A stretch of DNA of 64,000 nucleotides. It comes from Chloroflexota bacterium (lineage in GTDB: Bacteria; Chloroflexota; Anaerolineae; UBA4142; SHND01). A program made the position numbers and the translations under genes. The stretch lies in NCBI GenBank assembly GCA_004295045.1, contig SHND01000025.1, positions 62,001-126,000 on the forward strand, read 5' to 3'. How positions within the stretch are numbered: position 1 is the stretch's first letter; every line of letters begins with the position of its first letter. The notes below the pieces were generated by a model that saw only the letters and a list, made by a program, of their open reading frames with translations, ran no database searches and had not been told where the DNA came from. Positions 25,166 to 35,685 of the stretch are shown here, piece by piece.

Positions 25166-25735
25166 CTATTCTGAAATTCCGAAAATGAGTACAGGAATAT
25201 CAATATTTGATACACCGCGCTGTTTCAGATCCCAAGTGAACTGTTCAAAGTATGCAACACCAGTTGACATTTCGCGTGCGAACTCTTTGACGGGCACAAT
25301 TTCAATTCCCGCGTCAATAAAACCCAAATTGTGAAAGATAGTCATCTTTGCGGCGACGTTATATACCATGAACGCATACTTTCCGAACTGAACTTCGACG
25401 CCCAAATGATTTTTTACGAAATCCATTTCTCGAAAGGCACCTTTTCCCACCTTCGATGGTTTGTAATTTGAAATATAGTATTCGTCCGAATAGTCGGAAG
25501 CAATCTTTTGTTTTGCCCAGCCGCGTTCAAAGAAGTGGAGTGTAAACGTTTTGTTCAATGCGACTGGCGAATACAACATTCGCCCCGATTTCGTTTTTTC
25601 TTTTCCGACCTTTGTCTTGAAATCGGCTGCATTGATCAACCCTACAATTTCCTTGACCTCGCGCAACTCGCTTGCGTATTCTGTTTCAACAACCTCCTTT
25701 CCATGATTGAACGAGTACTCGCCAACGATTTTCAT
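25166..25735 (-). CDS. BglII/BstYI-family type II restriction endonuclease
   Basis: The 189-residue protein contains REMDFVKNHLGVEVQFGKYA. The metal-binding triad D105, E114, Q116 has the same spacing (9 and 2) as D84, E93, Q95 of BglII. Enzymes of this family cut AGATCT or RGATCY, so a GATC-centred target is likely. Its ATG overlaps the methyltransferase stop (ATGA). Local G+C is clearly lower (about 43% by eye) than in neighbouring genes, consistent with recent transfer. The gene appears intact. Confidence 0.85.
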   Translation of the reverse strand: MKIVGEYSFNHGKEVVETEYASELREVKEIVGLINAADFKTKVGKEKTKSGRMLYSPVALNKTFTLHFFERGWAKQKIASDYSDEYYISNYKPSKVGKGAFREMDFVKNHLGVEVQFGKYAFMVYNVAAKMTIFHNLGFIDAGIEIVPVKEFAREMSTGVAYFEQFTWDLKQRGVSNIDIPVLIFGISE

Positions 25736-26721
25736 TTGTATTTACTCTTTCTATCCAAGAGTCTGCGCTCAGTAGTCGTTCTCCATTCCTCTGGAACTTG
25801 CGATACCTTTTCCTTGCCTGTGGGCACAAAAACAGGTTTTCCAATCGGGCGCGTCGTTAGCGTTCCATTCCATAATGAGTGAATTCGCTCACGCGCTATT
25901 TCTACGTATTGACTCTCCTTTTCGCTGCCCATCGCGCGGCGATTATACATTTGTGCAGCAATCATTGACGATCCAACTCCCGCATAAGGATCCAGTACCC
26001 AATCGCCCTCGTTCGTCAGGGCAAGCACGCATCGCTCTGCAAGTTCAACGGGATATTGACAAGGATGGATTGTTTTTTCGGGATGATTCGCTTTTACATT
26101 GGGAATGTCCCACAACTCTTGTTCCCAGTCTTTTAGCAATACCTCCCAAACATCGGATGGATTTTTTCCGTTTGGATTGCCTGAGGGTTTCCCTTTGTTC
26201 GGTCCTTTGAAATGTCGTTTGCCGGGGTACTTTGATGGCACGCGCACTGAATCCAAGTTGAAAACATACTCATCGCTTTTGGTGAACCAAAGAATTGTTT
26301 CATATCGCCCTGAAAATCGTTTGGAAGCATGGAGTCCATGTCCAAAATGCCAAATGATGCGATTACGTAAATGCAGATTGAGGCGCTTGAAAATTTGATA
26401 ATAGAGGATGTCTAATGGATAGACTTCGCCATCATCAACAAAATTCCCGACCTGCCAGCAAATGCTTCCCTCGTTCTTGAGAACGCGATAGAGCTGGGCA
26501 ATAACCTGTGTCTGCCTTTCGAGATAAGCTTCAATTGAAATGCGATTCTCATACTCTTTACCAAGATTGTATGGGGGCGAAGTGATGATTAGTTGGACGG
26601 TGTGGTCAGGAATCGTCGCAAGAAACCTGCTTATATCTCCATGATATAGAACGACCTCTGCACCGCGCAAAAAATGATTCTCGATTTTTTTGGTCGTGCT
26701 GAAAAGTGGCAAATTCAACAT
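25732..26721 (-). CDS. DNA methyltransferase of a type II R-M system (SPPY, probably N4-cytosine)
   Basis: The 329-residue enzyme has motif IV LIITSPPYNLGKEY (SPPY favours N4-cytosine, as in M.BglII) early, near residue 46, and the SAM-binding motif I near the end, DWVLDPYAGVGSSMIAAQM, which is the beta order of domains. Start 26721 is chosen for GGGAGAG seven bases upstream and avoids overlap with rel; ATG 26763 is the alternative. Directly followed by the endonuclease, it should protect the host sites cut by it. Confidence 0.9.
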   Translation of the reverse strand: MLNLPLFSTTKKIENHFLRGAEVVLYHGDISRFLATIPDHTVQLIITSPPYNLGKEYENRISIEAYLERQTQVIAQLYRVLKNEGSICWQVGNFVDDGEVYPLDILYYQIFKRLNLHLRNRIIWHFGHGLHASKRFSGRYETILWFTKSDEYVFNLDSVRVPSKYPGKRHFKGPNKGKPSGNPNGKNPSDVWEVLLKDWEQELWDIPNVKANHPEKTIHPCQYPVELAERCVLALTNEGDWVLDPYAGVGSSMIAAQMYNRRAMGSEKESQYVEIARERIHSLWNGTLTTRPIGKPVFVPTGKEKVSQVPEEWRTTTERRLLDRKSKYK

Positions 26722-26740
26722 TACTTTTCTCTCCCACTTG

Positions 26741-28888
26741 TTATCCTGAGACTCTTCTAGCATCCAACACGTTCGGCAGCCGTTCGATCTTGTTCAAAAT
26801 CCGCGTCAGTTGATTCGCGTTGCCGATTTCCAGCGTCGCGTTGACAACGGCGGTGTTATCGCGCCGTGATTTGCTGCTGACTTGGCTCATGTTGACGCCT
26901 TCTTCTGACACCACGCCTGACAAATCGTGAAGCAGTCCCGAACGATCGAACGCGTGCACTTCGATTGTTACGGGATACACTTGCTCTTGCTTCATTCCTT
27001 TCCACGTCAGCGCGATCCAGCGTCCTTCGTTGCCCTGATGCTCAATTACATTTTTGCAATCGCGGCGATGGATGGCAATCCCGCGCCCGTGTGAAATATA
27101 ACCCACAATTTCATCGCCCGGCACCGGTTTGCAGCATTGCGCGATACGCGTGAGCAAGTTGCCTACGCCGCCAATTTCGAGTCCGACTTCGTTTGTTGCC
27201 TTGGCGCGCGGTTTCGTTCCGAGCAGAGGTTCCGGCTCAGGGGCGGGCTTGGTTTGTTCGGCTTCCAAGAGTTTGATGTCAATCTGCTGCAAGCCCACAT
27301 CTGCGTAGCCAATTGCTTCTGCAAGTTCATCTACATTTGCATAGTTGAACAGTTTTGCAATCTCGTCCAAATTCTTTTGAGAGAATCCAAGCCGATGCAG
27401 TTCCTTGTCCAAGAGCGCGCGCCCTTCGACGCGTGCGACCTCGCGTTCTTGTTTGCGAAAATATTGTCGAATTTTTTCTTTGGCGCGCGCGGAATGCACC
27501 AGTCCAAGCGTTGGGTTCAACCAATCGCGTGAGGGACCGCCTTTTTTCGCGGTGAGAATTTCCACGCGGTCGCCCGTTTTCAACGGCGTCTCCAGCGCGA
27601 CGATTTTGCCATTCACTTTGGCGCCGCGGCAGCGATTCCCGACTTCGGTGTGAATGTGATACGCAAAGTCAATCGGCGTCGCGCCCGCTGCCATTTCGAT
27701 GATTTGTCCTTTGGGCGTAAAGACATATACCTGATCACGAAAAATGTCGGTCTTGAGCGCGTTGACAAACTCACTTGCCGTCGTCACTTCGGCGCGCCAA
27801 TCTTGCAACTGGCGCAGCCAATTGATTTTTTCCTCAAGACGCGGATCGCGTTTGCCGCCCGGTTCTTTGTAGCGCCAATGCGCCGCAACGCCGTACTCGG
27901 CGATCTGGTGCATCTCCTTGGTGCGAATTTGTACTTCGAGCGCTTTGCCCCCGGGACCGATTACGGCGGTGTGCAGTGATTGATAGCCATTCTCTTTTGG
28001 TTTCGCAATGTAATCGTCAAATTCGCCGGGGATGGGCGTCCACAACGAATGCACAATTCCCAGCACGAGGTAGCATTCACTCTTGTCTTGCACCAGACAG
28101 CGAATCGCGCGAATGTCATAAATGTGCGAGAGGTCGCGTTGTTTCGCCAACGCCTTTTTGTAAATGGAATAAATGTGTTTGGGGCGCCCGCTGATGTCAG
28201 CGTGTACATCCTCCTCCGCCAATTTTTCACGCAGTATCGTGACGGCTTGCCCGATGTACGAATGCCGATCGTCACGATCATCCGAGAGAAAGTCGTCAAT
28301 CTCTTGGAATTTTTCGGGGGCGAGATATTTTAGCGAAAGGTCTTCGAGCTCGCGGCGGATGTTGTAAATCCCCAACCGATTCGCGAGCGGCGCATAAATT
28401 TCAAGCGTCTCGCGCGCGATCTTGATCTGCTTGTCAGGCGCTTTATAGGTCAGCGTTCGCATATTGTGCAAGCGGTCTGCGAGTTTGATCAAGACGACGC
28501 GAATATCCTCTGCCATCGCGAGAAACATTTTACGGAGTGATTCGGCTTCGACCTGTTCGGTGCCATAGCGCAGCTGCGAAAGTTTTGTCACCCCATCCAC
28601 CAATTGCGCCACATCGTCGCCGAATTGTTCGCGCAGTTCGTCGAGTGTCACTGCCGTGTCTTCGGGGACATCGTGCAGCAGCGCGGCGATGATAGTGTCC
28701 TCATCCATGTACAAATCCGCGAGGATTTTTGCGGTAGCGAGGGGATGCGTTACATACGGTTCGCCGGACGAGCGCGTTTGTCCCGCGTGCGCGGCTTCGG
28801 TCACGCGATAGGCGCGTTCGATCCGCTCCGTGTCCAGTTCGGAGTTGTACTCTTTTATCAATGCCAATAACAATTCAAGGTCGGTCAT
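26741..28888 (-). CDS. rel: Bifunctional (p)ppGpp synthetase/hydrolase Rel
   Basis: The 715-residue protein has the complete long-Rel layout. The HD hydrolase domain shows H72-D73 in AALLHDVPEDT; the synthetase domain has HIYDIRAIRCLVQDKSECY and PKENGYQSLHTAV; TGS begins near 390 (DQVYVFTPKGQIIEMAAGAT); the helical and ACT domains follow. With both catalytic halves intact it can make and degrade (p)ppGpp, using the ribosome and tRNA state as signal. A good promoter lies just upstream (28912-28940). Confidence 0.97.
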   Translation of the reverse strand: MTDLELLLALIKEYNSELDTERIERAYRVTEAAHAGQTRSSGEPYVTHPLATAKILADLYMDEDTIIAALLHDVPEDTAVTLDELREQFGDDVAQLVDGVTKLSQLRYGTEQVEAESLRKMFLAMAEDIRVVLIKLADRLHNMRTLTYKAPDKQIKIARETLEIYAPLANRLGIYNIRRELEDLSLKYLAPEKFQEIDDFLSDDRDDRHSYIGQAVTILREKLAEEDVHADISGRPKHIYSIYKKALAKQRDLSHIYDIRAIRCLVQDKSECYLVLGIVHSLWTPIPGEFDDYIAKPKENGYQSLHTAVIGPGGKALEVQIRTKEMHQIAEYGVAAHWRYKEPGGKRDPRLEEKINWLRQLQDWRAEVTTASEFVNALKTDIFRDQVYVFTPKGQIIEMAAGATPIDFAYHIHTEVGNRCRGAKVNGKIVALETPLKTGDRVEILTAKKGGPSRDWLNPTLGLVHSARAKEKIRQYFRKQEREVARVEGRALLDKELHRLGFSQKNLDEIAKLFNYANVDELAEAIGYADVGLQQIDIKLLEAEQTKPAPEPEPLLGTKPRAKATNEVGLEIGGVGNLLTRIAQCCKPVPGDEIVGYISHGRGIAIHRRDCKNVIEHQGNEGRWIALTWKGMKQEQVYPVTIEVHAFDRSGLLHDLSGVVSEEGVNMSQVSSKSRRDNTAVVNATLEIGNANQLTRILNKIERLPNVLDARRVSG

Positions 28889-28911
28889 AATTTTTTAGCG
28901 CTTGACCAGCA

Positions 28912-28940
28912 ATTTTACAATCGCGCCACACTTTTTGCAA
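28912..28940 (-). promoter_or_regulatory. Promoter of rel
   Basis: On the minus strand TTGCAA (28935-28940) is separated by exactly 17 bases from TAAAAT (28912-28917). The predicted start site lies about 17-20 bases before the rel ATG at 28888, leaving no room for a strong ribosome-binding site. Confidence 0.6.
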
Positions 28941-28991
28941 GGAAAAATTTCTGATTGACAGCGCCGTTCTATCTCCATACACTTGGTAACC

Positions 28992-30047
28992 ATGAACCGC
29001 CTCTGCTTACTTTTTGCCTTGTGCGCGCTGCTCTTGATCTCTGCCTGCGTGCCTGAACCCATCACTCCGATTTATGTGATTGAATATCCCGCGACATGGA
29101 CGCCGGGACCTACGGCGACCATCACGCCGCATCCGCCAACCGCGACGCTGGTGATTCAACGCACTGCCGGACCCGCGCCGACGCGCGACCCGAACGTGCG
29201 GCGACTGCCCGGCGCGCCGCGCGGGAGTATGGGCGTCTGGTTGGATATTGGCAGCGTACAGCAAGAATCCATTCCACTGCTCGCGCCGCGCGCACAAATT
29301 TTCGTCGAGACCGAAAAATCGGACACGCCGCGCGCGTCCGGCAACTTTTTGTTGCTCAGAGTGGATGGCTCGAATGAAAATCCATTGCCGGAGGGATTGC
29401 TGTCGCGGTACGATGGCGTGTACGTGGAGAATGTACCGAGCAATCAGCTTGCGCCGCTCCGCGAAAAAATCGCGCCGCGTTTGGTGATTACGGAAACGAG
29501 TTTGCAGGATAAGGACGCGGCAGCTGCGCTGAACGAAAATGCGGACGGCATCTGCTTTTGCAATTTTTTGCGTGATGCCGATGCGCCAATCGAAACGTAC
29601 AAAAAAGAAGACGATTGGCAGCGCGATATTGAAACGCTTGCCGAACTGTCGGCAGAGCCAGATGCGGTGATTCTTACCGCGACGCGTTTTCCCGAAGACG
29701 CCGCCAAGAATTTTGAGGGGATGCAGCAGTGGCTCGATTACGCGGCGGCTTCGTTCTTGCTCGGCGTGAACAATTCACACACCTTTTTTGGTTTTCAGGG
29801 CAAAGCCGCTCAAGAATTTTTAGGCGCACCGGCGATTGTTGCAAAAATTGGCACACCGCTTGGCGCAATGTTCAAAGCCAATGGCGTGTATCAGCGACGT
29901 TTCAGCGACGGACTTGTAGTTGTGAATCCGACTGACGAAGCGCGCGCATTTGCTCTGTCGCGTAACTATTTGAGCGTGAACGGGACGCCGCTTTCACAAT
30001 TGGAATTACCGCCGCATACGGGAATGATTCTGCTCAGTGTGAAATAA
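28992..30047 (+). CDS. Lipoprotein, putative GHL15-like glycosidase-fold
   Basis: The 351-residue precursor has a lipoprotein signal peptide with lipobox ISAC (Cys about residue 19), then a Thr/Pro linker ([17 protein letters not shown]) to about residue 65. The mature domain alternates beta strands and helices; [21 protein letters not shown] and the C-terminal [19 protein letters not shown] recall the uncharacterised glycosyl-hydrolase-like GHL15 group. That family link is tentative and catalytic residues were not identified. It is attached outside the membrane and ends in a strong terminator. Confidence 0.65.
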   Translation: MNRLCLLFALCALLLISACVPEPITPIYVIEYPATWTPGPTATITPHPPTATLVIQRTAGPAPTRDPNVRRLPGAPRGSMGVWLDIGSVQQESIPLLAPRAQIFVETEKSDTPRASGNFLLLRVDGSNENPLPEGLLSRYDGVYVENVPSNQLAPLREKIAPRLVITETSLQDKDAAAALNENADGICFCNFLRDADAPIETYKKEDDWQRDIETLAELSAEPDAVILTATRFPEDAAKNFEGMQQWLDYAAASFLLGVNNSHTFFGFQGKAAQEFLGAPAIVAKIGTPLGAMFKANGVYQRRFSDGLVVVNPTDEARAFALSRNYLSVNGTPLSQLELPPHTGMILLSVK

Positions 30048-30079
30048 AAATCCGTCGCCCGCGCGGGCGACGGATTTTT
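30047..30079. terminator. Bidirectional terminator between the lipoprotein gene and pgk
   Basis: A perfect 24-base palindrome (arms TCCGTCGCCCGC / GCGGGCGACGGA) is flanked by AAAA and TTTTT. The genes on both sides converge on it, so it serves both strands. Confidence 0.93.
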
Positions 30080-31271
30080 ATTTGTTTTGCAGGGCTTGTA
30101 CGCCGGGCAATGGTCGCCCTTCCATAAATTCCAAACTCGCGCCGCCGCCGGTCGAAACGTGTGACATTTTGGATGCAACGCCCGCTTTTTCAACCGCGGC
30201 TGCTGTATCGCCGCCGCCAATAACTGTAATGGCATCGGGTACCGTTGCGAGAAATTTCGCCAGCTCGAGCGTCCCGTCCGCAAACTTGGGAAACTCAAAG
30301 ACACCCATCGGTCCATTCCACACGACGGTCTTGGCGTCTTGCAGATAACTCTCGAACAATTTGATGGATTCAGGACCAATGTCGAGAATGCGCCAGCCCG
30401 CGGGAACGTTTTCCACATCCACCACTTTTGCTTCAGCGTCCGCCGCAAATTTATCCGCGATAACCCAATCCACCGGAAAGACAAGTTTACCCGAACTTTT
30501 GCGCATGGTCTCGCGCGCGAGGTCGAGTTTATCACCTTCGGCTAACGAATCGCCAATCGGATAATTCATTGCTTGAGCGAACGTATTTGCCATGCCGCCG
30601 CCGATGAGGATGTGATCCACTTTTGGCAATAAATTTTCGATCACGCCGATCTTGTCACCAATTTTTGCGCCGCCCAGAATCGCGACAAAGGGATGCTTGG
30701 GATCATCAAGCGCGTTGCCCAGATAATTCAGTTCCTTTTCCATCAAAAATCCCGCGTGCGCGGGCAAATGTTTCGTTACCCCATGCGTGGACGCGTGTGC
30801 GCGATGTGCGCTGCCGAACGCATCGTTCACGTACACATCGCCCAATTGCGCGAGTTCGCGCGCAAATGCGGGATCATCTTTTTCTTCTTCCGGCGCAAAG
30901 CGCACGTTTTCCAGCAACAAAATTTCGCCGGGCTTGAGCGCGCGCGCTTGTGCCGAGATCACGTCGCCGATTACATCGTCTGCCATGTACACCGAATTCT
31001 TTCTGCCTTCGGCTGTGAGCAATTCCTGCAAACGCGCGGCGACCGGTTTCAGCGAATATTTTGGGTCATTGCCTTTGGGACGTCCGAGGTGCGACATCAA
31101 AATCAACGCCGCGCCGTGATCGAGCAGGTAATTGATGGTGGGCAATGCTTCGCGAATGCGGCGGTCGTCGGTGATATGTCCGTCAGTTTTGTCTTGCGGC
31201 ACATTAAAGTCCACGCGCACGAGGACGCGCTTGCCGTTCACATCAATGTCGCGGATCGTTTTCTTGTTCAT
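30078..31271 (-). CDS. pgk: Phosphoglycerate kinase
   Basis: The 397-residue enzyme has the N-terminal signature [13 protein letters not shown], substrate-binding histidine and arginine loops ([19 protein letters not shown]), and the C-terminal nucleotide-binding [13 protein letters not shown] and [15 protein letters not shown]. It converts 1,3-bisphosphoglycerate to 3-phosphoglycerate with ATP formation. Its start overlaps the end of the MNT-HEPN gene by 29 bases, so that gene and gap upstream are probably in the same transcript. Confidence 0.98.
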   Translation of the reverse strand: MNKKTIRDIDVNGKRVLVRVDFNVPQDKTDGHITDDRRIREALPTINYLLDHGAALILMSHLGRPKGNDPKYSLKPVAARLQELLTAEGRKNSVYMADDVIGDVISAQARALKPGEILLLENVRFAPEEEKDDPAFARELAQLGDVYVNDAFGSAHRAHASTHGVTKHLPAHAGFLMEKELNYLGNALDDPKHPFVAILGGAKIGDKIGVIENLLPKVDHILIGGGMANTFAQAMNYPIGDSLAEGDKLDLARETMRKSSGKLVFPVDWVIADKFAADAEAKVVDVENVPAGWRILDIGPESIKLFESYLQDAKTVVWNGPMGVFEFPKFADGTLELAKFLATVPDAITVIGGGDTAAAVEKAGVASKMSHVSTGGGASLEFMEGRPLPGVQALQNK

Positions 31272-32061
31272 GTTTTTGGCTTTCCCGGTTCAATTTTTGT
31301 CCAAGCAATTCCAACATTTGATCAAGTAAAGAAAAAACTTCCTGAACCATTTCGGGAGTTATGGTTGCATCTCCATCGTAGCGAGATTCATTGCGATAGC
31401 GCAAGCCAACGGCAAAATCGCGCCCCAAAGTGATTGGCGCGATTTTCGTCTTGACAAACTTGTCACTGAACAGTGTGTTGAGTCCACTGTGCGTTTTTGG
31501 GAGTTGTGCAGTCAAGAATCGCAGCATACCTTTCGCACACAATTCAGACGCGTTGTATGCCATATCAATTGCGACGCGCCGCGCGCCCTCGCTTTGAGGG
31601 TCATATTTGAGGCGCGCTTGTTCACCATACTTGAGGGCGAGGTGATAAAGTGATTCCGCCGTTTGAAATGCCAATTTTTCTTCATCCACCGAATACACTT
31701 CCTTTCCTTCACGCAGGACTCGCAAGAGAAAGTCGCCCCTTGGTTGTTCGTATGCGGTGCACGTTCGCGTAAATGGCTCGATGTACACGCCCAAGTCCAA
31801 TTGTGCCGCATACGCAGCATCCGAAGCCGCTTCATCCGTACGCTGCAAGGGCGCGCTGCCAAATACTAAAACATCTACATCGCTTTCCGCGTCTGTCTCC
31901 CCGCGCGCCACACTTCCAAACAACACAATTTTCGCAATTTGGTCGCGCGCAGGACTCGCCAAAAGATGCTGTACAAAGACACGCAGCGCCTCCAACTTGC
32001 GCTGATGAATTTCATCGCGCGGCTGTAATTCGTGACCGTCAATTCGTACAGGCGCTAACAT
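31243..32061 (-). CDS. Nucleotidyltransferase (MNT) fused to a HEPN-like domain
   Basis: The 272-residue protein has an N-terminal minimal nucleotidyltransferase: [20 protein letters not shown] gives the GS...DxD active site (G49, S50, D61, D63). From about residue 135 it turns into an all-helical HEPN-like part ([29 protein letters not shown]). The RX4-6H ribonuclease motif is not evident. MNT and HEPN are usually separate toxin-antitoxin partners; here they form one chain. A GTG at 32094 is an alternative start. Sited between gap and pgk, it may be a passenger in the glycolytic operon. Confidence 0.78.
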   Translation of the reverse strand: MLAPVRIDGHELQPRDEIHQRKLEALRVFVQHLLASPARDQIAKIVLFGSVARGETDAESDVDVLVFGSAPLQRTDEAASDAAYAAQLDLGVYIEPFTRTCTAYEQPRGDFLLRVLREGKEVYSVDEEKLAFQTAESLYHLALKYGEQARLKYDPQSEGARRVAIDMAYNASELCAKGMLRFLTAQLPKTHSGLNTLFSDKFVKTKIAPITLGRDFAVGLRYRNESRYDGDATITPEMVQEVFSLLDQMLELLGQKLNRESQKHEQENDPRH

Positions 32062-32156
32062 AAGGCGTGAGGAATGCAAGATGACAAGTGACACGAATGT
32101 TTTAACGTCAAAGGTGAAACGTCAAACTCTTCGAGTCACCTGTTACATGTCTGCGG

Positions 32157-33248
<1,092 letters not shown>

Positions 33249-34640
33249 TTAACTTGTTATTTGCTCTCTACTTCCTTGTTTCCGCTGCGCGTCGCTGTTT
33301 GTTTGTCTTGCTGTGCGACGCGAAATATTTTTCTTGTTCTGTTGCGTATACCATCGCAAAACTGCGCGCGCCAATTTTTCAGAATCGTGCCGCCATGCTC
33401 GCTCCTCGTCCACGACATCGGCGAATGCGTATGTGCCATCGGCTGCGCGCGCCTTGACAAATTCGATTTGCGCGTGCGGCGGAAGTTTGCCCGACGTATT
33501 GTTGTTGATGAGGACCCCGTCCACTTGCAAGCCGCTGCAATGCGTTTGTAACGCCTGCAAATAGTCTTCGATTGCATAGCCATCGGTTTCGCCATGTTCG
33601 GTTGCCACATTGGCGACGAACAATTTTAGCGCAGGCGAAACGCTCACGGCGGCGCAAAGATCTTCCACCAAAAGATTTGGCAAGACGCTCGTGTACAAAC
33701 TGCCCGGACCCAGCACGATCAAATCCGCGTCAAGCAGCGCGCGCGTTGCGCCCGGATATGCCGGCACATTTTCGGGTTCGAGATAGACGCGTTCGACGGG
33801 CTGTCCGAATTTCGCAATTTGCGATTCGCCCATCACACGCGCGATTTGGGATTCACGCGACCCGCGCACCTCCGCACACAATGTCACATTTTCTAATGTG
33901 CTTGGCAAAATCCGTCCGCGCACGGCGAGGACGCGTGAGGATTCCAACAACGCGTGTTCGGAATTTCCGGTGACGCCTGCCATCGCCGCGATAAACAAAT
34001 TTCCAAACGCGTGCCCGCCGAGTCCCGAATCGCTCGGGAAACGATACTCGAGCAAACGCGCCATCAAAGGTTCCGAATCTGCGAGGGCGGCGATGCACTG
34101 CCGAAAATCGCCGGGGGGCAGCACGCCCAGTTCGGCGCGCAATTTGCCTGAACTCCCGCCGTCGTCCGCGACAGTGATAATTGCCGTGAGATTGTCGGAA
34201 TAATTTTTCAGCCCGCGCAGCAGCGTGGACATTCCCGTACCGCCGCCAATACAAACAATTTTCAATCCGCGTTGACGCATTCGTTTGCGATACAAATTTT
34301 CGACGAGTGAGGTTGGACGCGTCGGCACGCCGGCGAGCAGCGCTTGATTTACTTTGTACAACGCGAACGCGACAAGGGTGATGCCGAACGCGGCGAACAA
34401 AATCGCGCGCACCGGACGCGGCAAAAATTGCAGAGTGAGATAATAAACAAAATCGGGAAAAGGCTGCTCGCGGTACAATTCGACAAGCAGATACGCCGCG
34501 CCGAGCGAGAGAATGGTGATGCCAATGATGAGGACGACCAGCCATCGCTTGACGCCGATGCCAACGTATAACCATTTCCACGCGGAGGAACGCGCAGGAG
34601 AAAAACGCCGAATAAAATTCGACAGACGGCTGTTGTGCAT
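33249..34640 (-). CDS. yvcK: YvcK/GlmR-type gluconeogenesis factor with two N-terminal membrane helices
   Basis: The 463-residue protein starts with two membrane helices (about 30-54 and 76-98) that are typical of the chloroflexi version but absent from B. subtilis YvcK. The CofD-like domain follows: IVCIGGGTGMSTLLRGLKNY, VADDGGSSGKLR, LPPGDFRQCIAAL, and VLGPGSLYTSVLPNLLV. YvcK/GlmR binds UDP-GlcNAc and controls flux into cell-wall precursors. It lies just upstream of gap, in line with its role on the gluconeogenic side. TGCTATAAT is only 11 bases before the ATG. Confidence 0.93.
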   Translation of the reverse strand: MHNSRLSNFIRRFSPARSSAWKWLYVGIGVKRWLVVLIIGITILSLGAAYLLVELYREQPFPDFVYYLTLQFLPRPVRAILFAAFGITLVAFALYKVNQALLAGVPTRPTSLVENLYRKRMRQRGLKIVCIGGGTGMSTLLRGLKNYSDNLTAIITVADDGGSSGKLRAELGVLPPGDFRQCIAALADSEPLMARLLEYRFPSDSGLGGHAFGNLFIAAMAGVTGNSEHALLESSRVLAVRGRILPSTLENVTLCAEVRGSRESQIARVMGESQIAKFGQPVERVYLEPENVPAYPGATRALLDADLIVLGPGSLYTSVLPNLLVEDLCAAVSVSPALKLFVANVATEHGETDGYAIEDYLQALQTHCSGLQVDGVLINNNTSGKLPPHAQIEFVKARAADGTYAFADVVDEERAWRHDSEKLARAVLRWYTQQNKKNISRRTARQTNSDAQRKQGSREQITS

Positions 34641-34651
34641 ACGCGAATCCG

Positions 34652-34660
34652 ATTATAGCA
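34652..34660 (-). promoter_or_regulatory. Extended -10 element for yvcK
   Basis: TGCTATAAT on the minus strand ends 11 bases before the yvcK ATG (34640), predicting a leaderless or near-leaderless mRNA. No clear -35 is needed with an extended -10. Confidence 0.5.
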
Positions 34661-34758
34661 CATGCCGCGCCACAAAATGGTTGAAATTTGGTGATAAAGT
34701 GATGCAGCGAAAAAACGGAAGGCAGAGGACAGGAGTGAGTAAAATGCGCGCCTCGAAT

Positions 34759-35571
34759 TTAAAGTTTGGGCTTTTGACTTGCGCGTCGAGTGAACCACAA
34801 GGTGAGGATGGCGACGAGCAAGGCGATGGGTCCGCCAGCGCCGAACAGCACGAGCCAATTTTCGGCAAGACCTTGCATGAGGCGTTCGGACAAAGCGCGC
34901 TCTTCTACTTGAATGATGCGCGTATCGTTCACCACTTGCGCCAGCGGGTCCGGAGCATCGAGATCACTGTAGCCAAAGATATGCAGAGTGATGTGATACT
35001 CGCCGCCGCGCTTGGCAACGAGAGACCACGTCCAGAAATTGCGGTCATTCATCGTGAGCTGTTGTTTAGATTCGCTGCTCGCGGCGATGGTGAGGTCTTG
35101 ACTGCGCGCCGTGACGAGTTCGGCAGCCATGACCGGATATAGAGGAAGGACGTAGGAAACAGTCTTGTGTTCCAATGCGTTGGGACTGGTCTCGACGAGC
35201 AAGCGCGCACTACCGACTTGGGCGCCACGCGGTGCCGCGAACGCCACCGGGCGGTCAGGGATGATTTGAACCTGCACAATATCGTCTTGATCCACGCGGA
35301 GTTTCAGCGGGTAATCCAAATGGAGTTGTCCCGTTGCCGGCTCTTCGGGCGCGCTTGGGGCTCCGGGTACAGGTGTGTCGGTCGGAACCATTATGGCAAA
35401 GACGCGGGGTGTCGCCGTCGTGATGGGAGACATGCTTGCAGGTTGTCCGACAGTCGGGAGTAGAAAAACACCTAGCAGCAGCGCGCCGCAGACGCAAATG
35501 CCCACAAGCGCAGCGATGGTGACAAGCCGTCGCGAACGCGGGCGCGGGGAGGTCGGTGAATTTGCGGACAT
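34759..35571 (-). CDS. Bitopic membrane protein with extracytoplasmic beta domain
   Basis: The 270-residue form starts at ATG 35571; the frame continues upstream to 35670 without a ribosome site. Helix 1 spans about residues 16-38 and helix 2 about 238-260, leaving a 200-residue extracytoplasmic part with a short Pro/Thr linker (PTDTPVPGAPSAPEEP) and beta-strand-rich sequence. No known domain was recognised. TATAAT lies 13 bases upstream (minus strand, 35584-35589), so the leader is short. It is divergent from the antiporter gene. Confidence 0.65.
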   Translation of the reverse strand: MSANSPTSPRPRSRRLVTIAALVGICVCGALLLGVFLLPTVGQPASMSPITTATPRVFAIMVPTDTPVPGAPSAPEEPATGQLHLDYPLKLRVDQDDIVQVQIIPDRPVAFAAPRGAQVGSARLLVETSPNALEHKTVSYVLPLYPVMAAELVTARSQDLTIAASSESKQQLTMNDRNFWTWSLVAKRGGEYHITLHIFGYSDLDAPDPLAQVVNDTRIIQVEERALSERLMQGLAENWLVLFGAGGPIALLVAILTLWFTRRASQKPKL

Positions 35572-35650
35572 GATGATGAGTGAATTATACGGCGGAGTGG
35601 GCGCGAATGGCAAGCGGTTGTAGTTTTCGACTTTCAGGCAAATAAATAAT

Positions 35651-35659
35651 GCTATAATC
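35651..35659 (+). promoter_or_regulatory. Extended -10 element for the antiporter operon
   Basis: TGCTATAAT lies 26 bases before ATG 35686 on the plus strand. It predicts a leader of about 20 bases for the antiporter and P-II-like genes. Confidence 0.5.
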
Positions 35660-35685
35660 TTTCGCGCCATTTTCTTGAAGCCCCC

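Noticed and set aside
32062..32156. Short peptide gene between gap and the MNT-HEPN gene
   Set aside because: The stretch is a micro-repeat linker (AACGTCAAAGGTGAAACGTC) with no supported start.
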